64,000 nt of DNA from Aphidius gifuensis (Eukaryota > Arthropoda > Insecta > Hymenoptera > Braconidae). This document shows positions 23,342 through 34,260 of this stretch, one piece after another. How positions within the stretch are numbered: the first letter of the stretch is position 1; each line of letters starts with the position of its first letter. Location: contig NC_057788.1 of NCBI RefSeq assembly GCF_014905175.1, positions 16,528,654 to 16,592,653 of the forward strand, written 5' to 3'. The notes below the pieces were generated by a model. The model searched no databases and was not told the origin of the DNA. It saw only the letters and a program-made list of their open reading frames with translations. The translations under genes were made by a program, and so were the position numbers.

Positions 23342-24009
23342 GGAGGAATCCGGGATAAAATTTCAAGCATACAAAAGTGAGTAAAAAACATACAGATTTT
23401 ACTAGTTATACTCATTTTTTCTTGTAGTAGTAGCCGTGCTAGACGCTTAAGAGATGTTATTGAGTCATTTATTTTTATACTCGACACGTCTACGTACTTT
23501 CAGTCAAAACATAAGCTTTACACGAGCCATTCCGTTTCTATTATCAAGAAATGAATAGAAACATCGATAGTCCTGATCATGAGAATCTCAGCAGCATTTT
23601 CGAGATTTTGAAAAGTTATATAACTATAACCGAAGCCTCAATACAGTGTAGGGAATAAAAGCCGGACCTGTGCAAATATTGAAATGACTTAATCATAGAA
23701 AAAAAATGTCCCAAGTATAAAAATTCACAGGTTGACAACCACGTAAAAGACATCTTCAATTTTTTAACACGGCTAACTATTGAAATAAATAACTTGCACG
23801 TCTTAAATTCGTATTTCCATAGTCATATTATGGAAGCCATTTTTTTCTATACCCGACCCGATTTTTCAAATAACGGCTCAAATATAGGAACTAGTCTATT
23901 TACTGCTCAACTATAGAAACTGTTTCACGTCAATAACGTTTAGCATCGGTTAACTTCTATGGTCGAAATTTTACTATTTAATAGGTAAGAAATACCCTAA
24001 TACAGGTGA
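23342..24009. other. Spacer without recognised gene
   Basis: Mixed AT-rich DNA. No family-like frame. Confidence 0.5.
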
Positions 24010-24912
24010 GGGACTCATCCTCTGAAAAAACGTTCCCGCTGCAGGCACGGTCTATTAGACCAGTAATGGTAGACCGCTACAGTAGCAGGATGTCCATGTA
24101 AATCCACAGTAAGCACCCGTATATTCTCGGTAAACTGATGTGTACGCTGATTCAGCAGTACAAAGCACTGCTGTGGCAACTGAATTCGCACATCTGTGAG
24201 TGCGGTCATATACGGTTCACGACTTTGACATCACTTATAGGTTAGGATTAACATTTTGAATTTTTTAAATGTTCAATTAAACATTTCTTTTAATGTTAAA
24301 TTTGAAAAATTTTTTTCACGTTAAAAATTAAATTTTTTACATTTTTAATTTACCGTGTAATATTGTTTTTATGCTATCATTATAGTTAATGCAATTTCTT
24401 CGTTTATTCAATAAGTTAATTTTTTAAAATTACACGGTAAATTAAAAATGAAATTTTTTTTTTTTTAAATTCTATATTCAATTAAAATATATTTTTTTCA
24501 AATTCTTTATCCATATTTTTTTATAATATACAAGATTTTAAAATCAATTCATATTCAATAATAATAGTAATATATAATCATATTTATTAATAATTAATAT
24601 TAATAATATACATATATACATCATTTAATTTATCGAATGAGTCTTTACGATGGTGGCGTTTGTGAAGCTTTTCTATGTGAAATCTATATAAAAAAAATTT
24701 TGTCAAGCGCCATCAGCGAAAAAAAAAGCCCTAATGAGAACAATTTTGCCCCGTGAATACGGGTGCAGCATTCTTTGTACCGCTCATACGCCTGAACTCA
24801 TCAACAGTAAAGTCTACCGCTACAGCAGCAGTACAGCGCTTCACTGTCTACTTTACTGCTACGGCAGCAGGAACGTACCGTGCCTGCAGCGGGAACGTTT
24901 TATCAGGGTATG
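24010..24912. mobile_element. Word-filled element, CAGCAGTAC/TACCGCTACAG words
   Basis: AACGTTCCCGCTGCAGGCAC at the left (about 24030) is matched inverted at about 24880-24898, part of a 30-bp terminal repeat. Inside both arms are CAGCAGTAC, CTGCTGTGG, CACCCGTAT or its inverse, and GGTAGACCGCTACAGTAG. A further inverted pair, ATTTTTAATTTACCGTGTAA (24340) and its complement (24430), marks a second small element in the AT-rich centre. Short ORFs through the right arm are word artefacts. Confidence 0.7.
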
Positions 24913-25604
24913 TTATTATTGTTTTTAGGATCGTTACTATTTTTATTATTCTTATTAACTATAATAGTATTCAGGAGTTTCTTAGTTTTGACGAAATTTC
25001 TTCAAGTGGAGTTCAAACAAGATTGCATGTGAAGATCATTTTAGTGGCCTTTTGAGCCATCATAATTGACTGTAAGTATTATTTCTGGTATGGGTGATGC
25101 AAGTCCCGGCCGTTCGATTCGTCTCAAAGTAGTACTATTTTTATTGTCTCATCTGTCTGAATAACAAGTCATTGCGAAATTAATGCAAGATTCAACTTAT
25201 CTGTTTTTTTCTAGACTAATTTTTTTTTAAAATAACAATAATAGGTTTTTTTTTTTTTATTCGGTTCTATTATAGTTTTAATAATTCTACTTTAATATGC
25301 CAAAAAGCTATGGGAAAACTTTATCCCCTTTTTTTTCATTAACTACTATTGTAATGTATTTAAAATTTATTTTCTTCAAAATAAGATTGATTGTTGATAA
25401 TTATATTTATTTTTAGAGAGCGAAGAAGAAAAATGTAAATATAGAATAACGACATTAAGAGAAATATATTTCAATTGATTTCCATATTTGGAATATACAA
25501 AGTATATATATTAAAGTAAATAAATTGAAATCCAATTTTATTTTAAACTTATAAATTTCAAACTTATAACACATTGTCAAATATTTTTCATGTTTATCTA
25601 TGTA
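24913..25604. other. AT-rich spacer, nothing recognised
   Basis: No repeats with paired ends and no coding similarity seen. Confidence 0.5.
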
Positions 25605-27427
25605 CGGCGCCGTGTTGAAATTTTTCAGTCCTAAATCACTTTTTACTCTTTTTCCGTCCTAAAATAAAGACAATCGTACTGCATCGGCTTTAATTGTCTT
25701 TCTTTCAAAGACGATCGTCCTGCATCGTCCTAAAAACATGCCCGACTGAGGTTTCTTTATTTTTTTCAAATTCTCAAGAGTATCATTTTTTAAGACGATC
25801 GTCCTTTGCGTCTTTATTTAAAAAAAATGTCTTTATTAAAGGACGATCGCCTTTCACAGTAATTTTTTTTTTTTTTCTTTATTTTCATCAAAAAAAAAAA
25901 ACTAAGTTTTTTAAGGGACTAAGAAAATAATTTTACTCTCGAAAGAAAGTAAGTCCGCTAAAAACTATAAATATTTTAAAGTGCAACAATTATGAGAATA
26001 TTTAAACAATAATTATATTAAAAAATTAATATAATTCATATTATTACTATAGCAACAATTAATAGAAAAAAAATACCATTTGCCAATAGCTATTTAATTA
26101 ATTATGGCAAATGTTTGTATGGGAATAATGTTGCAAAATAAATTAATACGCAGACTAGATTATTTTTACCGCATTATTTTCTATTAAAAAAAAATTACTC
26201 TGTCAAATAGCCGTAAAAATAATCTAGTGTGCGTATTAATTTACTCAGCAATATTATTTCCTTAGGAACATTTGCCATAATTAATTAAATAGTTATTGGC
26301 AAATTTTTCTAAGGAAATAATATTGCTAAGTAAATTAATACGCAGTATAGATTATTTTTACAGCTATATGGCAGAGTAATTTTTTTTTAATAGAAAACCA
26401 TGCTGAAAAAATAATCTAGTCTGCGTATTAATTAACTTAGAAATATTATTTCCATAGAAAAATTTGCCAATAGCTATTTTATTAATTATGGCAAATGTTT
26501 CTGATGAAATAATATTGCTCAGGAAATTAATACGCAGACTAAATTATTTTTACGGCTATTTGACAGAGTAATTTTTTTTTTAATAGAAAATAATGCTGTA
26601 AAAATAAGTTAGTTCGCGTATTGATTTACTTAGCAATATTATTTCCTTTGTAAAATTTGCCAATAGCTATTTAATTAAATATTTAATTAATTAGATATGA
26701 TAAAAATAGCTAACGAAAGGATGTGGCCAAATAAATGAATTTATAGTCTATCTTATGTGAATAAAATTCCGAAATCTTTCAACTCGTCAAAATGGTCTCG
26801 CGCGTTAGGGCATCGGTTTAGTATATCGTCGGATCGCACGCGGGTAGGATATAAATTAATGTAAAACACACAAACACAAGGCCTTCTCACAAACTTATAA
26901 AATAATAAATATAAAAAACGCAAATTATAATCTTTTTTTTCAGCCGTTTAAATAAAGACATTTTTATTTAGAATTTTAGGCTTATGCAGGATGATCGTCT
27001 CTATTTAAAGAAAATTTTTATTCAGAATTTTAGGCTTATGCAGGACGATCGTCTTTCAAAATTCTTTATTCATTCAATTTCCTTTAGCCTGCATCGTCCT
27101 GAAAATTGCACAAATAAAGACGATTCCAGGATAAAGAAAATTTTAGGACTGAAAAATTTCGACACGGGTTTTTATAAGTTTTTTTTTTGATGAAAATAAA
27201 GAAAAAAAAAAAAATTCTGTGAAAGACGATCGTCCTTTAATAGAGACATTTTTTTTAAATAAAGACGCAAAAGACGATCGTCTTAAAAAATGATACTCTC
27301 GAGAATTTGAAAAAAATAAAAAAACCTCAGTTAAGCATGTTTTTAGTACGATGCAGCACAATTGTTTTCATTTTAGGACGGAGAAAAAGTAAAAAGTGAT
27401 TTAGGACTGAAAAATTTTAACACGGGA
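25605..27427. mobile_element. Word-filled fold-back, GACGATCGTCC words
   Basis: The left end GCCGTGTTGAAATTTTTCAG (25605) is matched inverted twice at the right: ending at about 27168 and again at 27427, so two overlapping or duplicated copies are likely. The self-complementary word AAGACGATCGTC occurs at least seven times, next to TTTAGGACTGAAAA and TGCATCGTCC. Between the arms (26000-26690) sits a different array of TTTGCCAATAGCTATT words, probably a separate insertion. Confidence 0.65.
26070..26690. repeat. Inverted word array, TTTGCCAATAGCTATT family
   Basis: Blocks TTTGCCAATAGCTATTTAAT, ATTATGGCAAATG, AATAATATTGCT, TTAATACGCAGACTAGATTA and GGCAGAGTAATTTT alternate in both orientations with period near 290 bp. 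A second piece lies at 27610-27830 in the same order. Confidence 0.7.
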
Positions 27428-27599
27428 ATTAAAATAATTAATGCAGGGACTTAGAAAATAAGTTTACTCTGGAAAAAAAAACTAAGTCCCCTCAAAAACT
27501 TTAAATATTTTAAAGTGCAATAATTATAAGAATATTTACACAATAATTATATTAAAAAATTAATATAAACCATATTATTACGAACGACAATTAATAGAA

Positions 27600-27835
27600 A
27601 AAAAAATACCATTTGCCAATAGCTATTTATTCAATTATGGCAAATGTTTCTAAGAAAATAATATTGCTGAATAAATTAATACGCAGTCTAGATTATTTTT
27701 ACAGCTATTTGCCAGAGTATTTTTTTGTAATAGTGAATAACGCTTTAAAAAAAATCTAGACTGAGTATTAATTTATTCCCATAGAAACTTTTGGCATAAT
27801 TAATTAAATAGCTATTGGCAAATTTCAATGTTTAT
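27600..27835. repeat. Second TTTGCCAATAGCTATT array piece
   Basis: Starts ACCATTTGCCAATAGCTATT and ends TAGCTATTGGCAAATTT, making a complete hairpin-like unit. Its flanks (AATAATTATATTAAAAAATT) also match those at about 26000, so the duplicated segment is longer than the array. Confidence 0.65.
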
Positions 27836-27904
27836 TCTTGCCTCTAATAAATAAGCCCTCATTCAAATGCGTGAAATTTTTTTATAAAAGAAGGTGGTTA
27901 CACG

Positions 27905-28035
27905 TCAAAAAAAATTTTCCAAAAAAAACTCGACAAAAAAAATCACGACAAAAAAAATTCCGACAAAAAAAATCACGATAAAAAAAATCATGACAAAAAA
28001 AATAAAAAAAATAAAAATCACGTCATAATAAATTT
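27905..28035. repeat. Short tandem repeat, CACGACAAAAAAAAT
   Basis: About eight near copies of a 15-16 base unit (CGACAAAAAAAATCA, CGATAAAAAAAATCA and similar). Low-complexity DNA. Confidence 0.8.
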
Positions 28036-28089
28036 TTTTTTTCTAAATAATAAATTTAATATTCCATGTAAATTATTTTTCTTATATAT

Positions 28090-28255
28090 ATAGCCGTTAG
28101 ATTTTTCACTCAGCTGGTAGATAATTAACTTAGACTTAATAATAGACAAACAATCAATATCTACATCATTTTACTTAGCTAGATTTTTCACTCAGCTAGA
28201 TTTTTTACTTAGCCGTAATTGTAGCCAAACAATCAATATCTACATTAGGGGCATC
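28090..28255. repeat. CACTTAGCTAGATTTTT word array, small copy
   Basis: TTTTTCACTCAGCTAG, TTTTACTTAGC, AATTGTAGCC and CAATCAATATCTACAT repeat. The larger copy is at 33570-33965. Confidence 0.7.
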
Positions 28256-29410
28256 GTATTAGGCTTAAATTATGCGTCTCGAAAAACTCTATCGCCCGCA
28301 TAATGAGTTTTTTTTGCTATCTTCAATAGTTTTTGAGAAAAAAAAAAAAAAAAAACCTAAAATTTAAATTTTTTGCGAATTTTCAATTGAGCCTAATCTA
28401 ATGTTTCTATCTTCATTATTCTGTAAGTTATTGCATTCTTAATCATTTTTTCAACAATTTTTTTAACTATTCTGAAAAATTAGGCAATGAATAACTCAAC
28501 GTAGAATTGGAATAGAAACTTCGTAAAAGGTTCGTATTTTGCGTCATGAAAAATTCTATCGCCTGCATCGTGAGTTTTTTTACGCTATCTTCAATAATTT
28601 TGAAAAAAAAAAAAAAAAGATCTGGTAACGTTTGTTGGGGCGTGTGGCCCGCGTTACCGTTGAAAATTCAAAATTTTCAATACTCCGGCTAGGGCCGTGT
28701 TGAATTTTATCTGTTAAATGATTTTTGAAAGTAACAATACAATAATAGTACATTTTTTTTTAATTTTCTCAAAATCAATTTTTTTTTTTTTTTTTTCGCT
28801 CAAATTACGTAGAGTTAAGGCAAGCTATAACTTTTGTTAGAAACAACGGAATGACTTCAAATTAAGCTCAAAAAACGTGGTTTTCAAAACTCTATCGCCC
28901 CTCAAGGAGTTTATCCTGATTCCAATAATCAGATTTTTTCTATTTTTGAAAAAAAAATTACGAAAATATTTCAAAAATTCTATTTTTTACAATTTTATAA
29001 AAACTATAATTTTTTTTGAAAAAAGTTTCGAGTAAAAGTTGTAGGATTTTACCACACATGCTTTTTAAGTCTTATACAAAGTATCTAGGACGATTTTGTC
29101 GAAAGTTAGAGCGTTTTTCAGAAATTACTCGAAAACTAGAAAAGCAATAACTTTTGATAAAATTGTAGTAGAGACTTCGTATTAGGCTCAAACAACGCGT
29201 CTTCTGAAACTCCATCGCCTTTCATGAGAAAGAGCATTATCTGTTCAGTCACCTTTTTTTTTTTTACAATTTTTTTACAAACAATTTTGAAAAATTAGGC
29301 ATTGAAACGTAAAATTGATATAGAGACTTTGTATTAGACTTATACGATGACTCTCAAAAAACTCTATAGCGCGCATTGCAGGTTTTTTTGTCTATCGTCA
29401 ATAGTTTGGC
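28250..29410. repeat. Divergent direct repeat, CTTCGTATTAGGCTCAAA words
   Basis: About five diverged units start near 28250, 28515, 28850, 29165 and 29310. Each has TCGTATTAGGCT or a variant, GCGTCTCGAAAAACTC, CTATCGCCCGCA and a T-rich tail. A GC-rich hairpin at about 28632-28665 (GGGGCGTGTGGCCCG) interrupts it. No coding content. Confidence 0.55.
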
Positions 29411-29496
29411 CGCTAGGCCAAAAAAAAAAAAATAACAACAACTCGGTGGTTTTTATAATAGTTTATAAATTTAATTTTGTCATTTTGAAAAAACCA

Positions 29497-29640
29497 CCCA
29501 GGTAAAAAACTCATCGTTGTTTTGACAGTCAACGTTCACTGGGCGTCGGAAATCGAGCTCGGATCAATGTCGAAACGTTCGCCAAAATCGATCGATTCAA
29601 CGTTGATCTAGAGAGAGTCCTGACGAAAGTCTGTGAGGAA
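29497..29640. mobile_element. Left end of a CCCAGGTA-type element with GTCGAAACG words
   Basis: Starts CCCAGGTAAAAAACTC and carries GTCGGAAATCGAGCTCGG and GTCGAAACG words like the element at 30182-31421. It runs into CTGTGAGGAAGATTAA, also found beside the palindrome at 37420. A possible partner end is AGTTTCTACCTGAG at 37941-37954, so 29497-37956 may once have been one element, broken up by insertions. Confidence 0.5.
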
Positions 29641-29839
29641 GATTAAGCAACAAAGGGTTATCATTAAGTGAAATTCATTTATATAAAGTTATAATATTAT
29701 TAATAATAGGTTTAATTAATTTATTTATAGCCGTTGTAAAAACAAAAGACTTTGGTATTTTTATATAATTTATTTTGTTTATAAGACGATATATTTTTGG
29801 AGTCAGTATATAAAATGGAATTCAGCTTTATCAGGAGAC

Positions 29840-30140
29840 CCGGTAGGGTCTTGCCTCAATTTTAGAAAAAAAAAAAATATATAGAACGAACGCGAACTCT
29901 CTTACCGGGTATAAGTATTTTAAGTTTGCGCTCTGTGACGTCATAATTTCTAATTTATCAATTTTTAGGCTAACTATTGGCCGAAAAAATCAGGAGACCC
30001 GGTAGGGTCTCACCTCAATTTTAGAAAGAAAAAAATATATAGAACGAACGCGAACTCTCTTACCGGGTATAAGTATTTTAAATTTGCGCTCTGTGACGTC
30101 ATAATTTCTAATTTATCAATTTTTAGGCTAACTATTGGCC
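29840..30140. repeat. Tandem duplication of about 154 bp
   Basis: Two adjacent copies run from TCAGGAGACCCGGTAGGGTC to CTAACTATTGGCCGAA (from 29840 and from 29991), differing at a few sites and in A-tract length. A diverged third copy lies at 36330-36460 (GAGACTCGGTAGAGTCTC). Confidence 0.8.
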
Positions 30141-30181
30141 GAAGAAAAAAAATAAAAATAGTTTTATTACATATATCGATG

Positions 30182-31421
30182 CCCAGGTAGAAATCTAATG
30201 TCTATTCGACGTCGAATAGCGCTCGATTTCCGAGGCCCACGCTCCGTTCGACGTCGAAATTCGAGCTCGAAACGATGTCGGAGGGTGACGCTATTCGATG
30301 TCGGATCGACGTCGTTTCGGACTTGTTCATAAAATAATCGCTTGCATTGAATTTTGATAGATGGCAGTAGAGTCAAGTTCTATATATAGGTAAAGAAGGC
30401 AATTTTTTTTATTAGCAATATCATTAAAAGCAATAAATAAGGAAAAGATGTAGCTAAGGAATTATTTCCTCGAAACATAATTCTTTGGCAACCTCAATTC
30501 CTTAGCTACATCTTGTCCTTAGCTACTGCTTTTCCTTGGACATTTTTTATTTATTTTATAAATGAAATACATGTAAATTTATTTTTAAATAATACAAATG
30601 TCCAACGAAAAGCAGTAGCTGAGGAAAAGATGTAGCTAAGGAATTAATGTGACTAAGGAATTATTTCCTTGAAACATAGTTCTTTGGCAACCTCAATTCC
30701 TTAGCTACATCTTTTCCTTAGCTACTGCTTTTTCTTGGACGCTTGTATTTTTAAAAAATGAATATACATATATTTTATTTATGAAATAAATAAAAAATGT
30801 CCAAGGAAAAGCAGTAGCTAAGGAATTGAGGTTGCCAAAGAATTATGTTTCAAGGAAATAATTCCTTAGTCACATTAATTCCTTAGCTACATCTTTTCCT
30901 TAGCTACTGCTTTTCCTTGGACATTTTCTATTTATTTTATAAATAAAATATAGGTAAATTTATTTTTTAAAAATACAAATGTCCAAGAAAAAGCAGTAGC
31001 TAAGGAAAAGATGTAGCTAAGGAATTGAGGTTGCCAAAGAATTATGTTTCAAGGAAATAATTCCTTAGTCACATTTATTCCTTAGCTACATCTTTCCCTT
31101 AGCTACTGCTTGTCCTTAGTCATTTATTTATTTAACAAATGAAATACATGTAATTTATCCTGTTTTAAACGTTTCATTTCTGGATAATTGTAAACAACTC
31201 AAAAACTCACAGTATGCCCATCCCTGCTCAAATTAATGATACGTAAATAAATCTGATGAAAATCACTCACTCTGCCATCTACTGAGCCCTATCATAAATA
31301 TGTTAATATTATCACCGTATGACGCGCCACAGTCGGATCGACATCGGTTCGACGTCGAAAAACGTCACCTTTCGAATCGGATCGACTGCGTGTCGAAAAT
31401 CGACGCTAAATTCTACCTGGG
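30182..31421. mobile_element. CCCAGGTAGAA-ended element, GTCGA words, 2-bp duplication
   Basis: CCCAGGTAGAAATCTA at the left and the complement of CCCAGGTAGAATTTAG at the right. TG flanks both ends (30180-30181, 31422-31423). The same genomic repeat without the insertion is at about 36480-36540, where ATATATCGATG runs straight into CCTCTCTTTC. Outer parts (30200-30330, 31330-31405) are filled with GACGTCGAA, GTCGGATCGAC and ATTCGAC words. The middle (30405-31140) is a different word array. Non-coding. Confidence 0.85.
30405..31140. repeat. TAGCTAAGGAA word array inside the 30.2-kb element
   Basis: Blocks CCTTAGCTACATCTTTTCC, TTAGCTACTGCTTTTCCTTG, TTCTTTGGCAACCTCAATTC and AAGGAAATAATTCC alternate in both orientations and are separated by ATTTATTT-rich linkers. 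The same blocks occur at 44070-44655 and 46680-47530 inside the large fold-back element. Confidence 0.8.
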
Positions 31422-31425
31422 TGGT

Positions 31426-32125
31426 CCTCTTTCTAATAAGCCTACTTTCGATTTTTTCCAATGACTAATAAAAAAGATATCAACATAAGTAAAAGCCAAG
31501 AACAAAATCTTATTAAAAAATAAATTTCTCAGCTAAATGTCCTCCTTATCCCTTCTCTCGAGGCGTTTCATGTCGTACATATGGAGATATGCATGTATGC
31601 ATGGTTATCGATTATTTTCTTGTGGGTGTGTGCTCCGTACAATGTTATTCTTTTTTCTTTCAATTCTTCCTTAGCTACATATAAGTATGTATATGGGGCA
31701 TTCCATGTCAACTCATAGGGTTTTTTCCCTCACCCTCTCAGATTTGAAAATGAATATTTTTTTTGGGTTAGTCATCGACTCAGATGTACCTCTGATTTTT
31801 TTTTTTATTTTTACCATCATTAACCGTCGAGCCAGAATTAAAAAACACCTCCTTCATAAGAGTAAACTACGATTTCGCCATTTTTTAAAATACTAATTTT
31901 TTTACTGTAAGTAGTAGAGCACAAGATTAGCTCAATTTCCGAATTTCATCATGGGATAACGATGGGTTCATTATAAAAAATTTTTTTTTCCATGACGAAA
32001 TTACTAAAATCAGGCAAGATCATATGCCCAAACAACAGGTTTTTTTTTTTGTTTCTTATAGGAAATTCCCTCACGATTATGGGAAAAATACGAAAAAAAT
32101 TCCCACGCATGCGCAAAGTGGTTAA
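31426..32125. other. Host repeat flank and AT-rich spacer
   Basis: 31426-31560 continues the repeat seen empty at 36495. At 31693 GGGGCATTCCATGTCAACTC looks like one transposon end, but no partner was found. No gene. Confidence 0.45.
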
Positions 32126-32522
32126 AAATAAAGTTCAATTATCAAAAAAACGGCTATTTATCGGTTATTTATCGTACATCTATTAATATAACGATTGAAT
32201 TTAAAATTTAATAATAGTGATCGATAAAACTCGTCAAGGAAAAAAAATGTCAAAAAAAATTTGACATCTTGAATGAATATTGATTGTTTAGCTATAATTA
32301 CAGCTATAGTAAAACATCTAACGGCTAAGTAAGTCGTATACATGTTTTGAAAAAATATCGATAATTCAAAAACTATTCGAGATATCGAAATTGTTATTAG
32401 GACATTTTTTTCTCTCTGACGAGTTTTATCGATCACCATTATTGATTTTCAGAATTAATCGTTATTTTCATAGCTGTACGATATACATATAACCGATAAA
32501 TAGCCGTTTTTTCGATAATTCA
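32126..32522. mobile_element. Inverted-repeat element, CGGCTATTTATCGG ends
   Basis: AACGGCTATTTATCGGTTAT (32149) is matched by ATAACCGATAAATAGCCGTT (32490), and inner words GATCGATAAAACTCGTCA (32219) pair with TGACGAGTTTTATCGATC (32417). The element is about 400 bp and non-coding. It ends where the next word-filled element begins. Confidence 0.75.
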
Positions 32523-32524
32523 AG

Positions 32525-33380
32525 CCTGAGGTCTTTCAGAGGAAGTCTTCCATTTCAAGACCGTAGGCTTCCGAAGTCTTCCATTTTTTTTTTTTTTTAA
32601 TTTTGAGCCGTGAAAAAAGCAAAAAATAAAAACCTACGAAAGAACGATCATAGGTCTCCAGTGTGAAAGTCGGATAGGCTGACTACTCAGCCATTTGTTC
32701 AATTGATATTGATAGAGATTATTTACCTTATAAACTTTTGACTTCTAATTTTTGTTATTTGAATCAATTTTATATTATAAATATCTGAATAAATATTTAA
32801 AGTAAAATTTAATTTAGATCTATTAAAATTAGAAGAACTTGATTTTTTTTTCTTAAAAAAAATATATAAATTTTAACAAATTATGTAATAAAATGAATTA
32901 CGTGATAAGAGCAATATGTTAATATGAATTAGCGAGATATAGTCGTTTTTATAGATATAAATTAATTAGAAACTTGATAACTTTATATCGGGTAGCTTGA
33001 AATTTTTCTAAGTTCCTTAATTTTTGTTAAAATAAATTTACAAGTCTTTAATTTCAAGACCGCAGGCTTTCGAAGTCGTTTTTCTTTAAAATTTATTTTA
33101 TTTTAATTTAATTTGAGGGTGGACCCGAAAATAAATCCCGCTGTCATATGAAAAAATTTTAGAAAACCTGGAGGCTTCCGAAGTCTTCCAAATCAAGCGT
33201 TAACGCTTAATTTAGAAGACTACGGCAGCTTTGAAAATTATCAAGAAAAATTGTAATTTTATGTGGAAGACTTCGGAAGACTAATAAAGCGCGTTTTAAG
33301 ACTTGGAAGACAGTTTAAGTTCAATAAAGCGCGTTTTAGGACTTGGAAGACCTCGGAAGACTGAAATTTTTTAGCTCGGG
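32525..33380. mobile_element. Word-filled element, AAGTCTTCC words, CCCGAG end
   Basis: Left CCTGAGGTCTTTCAG and right complement CCCGAGCTAAAAAATT. AAGTCTTCC, GGCTTCCGAAGTC, AAGACCGTAGGC and GGACTTGGAAGAC recur near both ends in both orientations, with a plain AT-rich centre (32700-33000). GCGCGTTTTARGACTTGG occurs twice at 33289 and 33330. No clean target duplication. Confidence 0.6.
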
Positions 33381-33383
33381 TTG

Positions 33384-33532
33384 TCATTTTTATTTTTTGA
33401 CTAGTTTCGTCTAGTTTTGCCATGTTGAAAACAATGGACTTAGTTTTTTTTGTAAAATTTAATTTTTTTTTCTAAGTCCATTGTTTTCAACATGGCAAAA
33501 CTAGACGAAACTAGTCAAAAAATAAAAATGAC
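33384..33532. repeat. Near-perfect 149-bp hairpin
   Basis: TTGTCATTTTTATTTTTTGA starts an arm of about 56 bp matched exactly by its complement after a loop of about 37 T-rich bases. The arms carry GACTAGTTTCGTCTAG and CCATGTTGAAAACAATGG. One more, slightly diverged arm stands alone at 33998-34058, followed by the same CGGACGGTC. Confidence 0.9.
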
Positions 33533-33569
33533 AACGGACGGTCCCTTAAAAAAAAAAAAAATTTAGATA

Positions 33570-33965
33570 TCTGGATTATTTTACTTAGCTAGATTTTTCA
33601 CTTAGCTGTAATTGTAGCCACACAATCATTATCTGCATTATTTTACTTAGCAAGATTATTTACTTAGCTTCCATTATAGCCAAACAATCGATATCAACAT
33701 TATTTTAATTACAGCTAAGTGAAAAATCTAGCTAAGTAATTAGCTCGATTTTTCACTTAGCTGTAATTGTAACCACACAATAAATATCTACATTATTTTA
33801 CTTAGCTAGATTTTTCACTTAGCTAGATTTTTTACTTAGCTTCAATTATAGCCACACGATCAATATCTATATTATTTTACTTAGCTAGATTTTTTACTTA
33901 GCTGTAATTGTAGCCACACAATCAATATCTACATTATTTTAGATTTTTTATTTTGCTACATCTAA
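33570..33965. repeat. TTACTTAGCTAGATTTTTCACTTAGC word array
   Basis: Four to five units combine TTTTACTTAGCTAGATTTTT, CACTTAGCTGTAATTGTAGCC and ACACAATCAATATCTACATT, mostly direct, with one inverted block near 33715. It lies between arms of the CTAGACGAAACTAG hairpin family (33384-33532 and 33998-34058). Confidence 0.75.
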
Positions 33966-34260
33966 GGCTAAGCTGAGTTCCTTTTTTTTTCCTAAGTACA
34001 TTATTTTCAACATGGCAAAACTAGACGAAACTAGTCGAAAAATGAAAATGACAACGGACGGTCATAGAGACCGGTATGGACGATAAGTCACGTCCCTCGC
34101 CACGGGGGCCACGGCACTGAATTCGGGTGCGTCCCCCCATATACATGTTTTTATTTTCGATTTATTTATATGCAAGAAGATTTGTTATTTCTTATACATA
34201 ATTAATATCGATATTATTTCATCATTCACGGTTAAACTAAAATATGTAGAAGAATTGTAC

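Noticed and set aside
24734..25055. Two plus-strand ORFs of 64 and 100 codons
   Set aside because: They translate the inverted arm of a word-filled element and run into AT-rich spacer.
26780..26860. tRNA-like text (GCGCGTTAGGGCATCGGTTT)
   Set aside because: Some A-box-like letters but no acceptable B box or cloverleaf pairing; at most a SINE remnant.
30405..31140. CRISPR-like array
   Set aside because: Repeats alternate in orientation with irregular spacing, spacers are repeats themselves, there are no cas genes, and the genome is eukaryotic.
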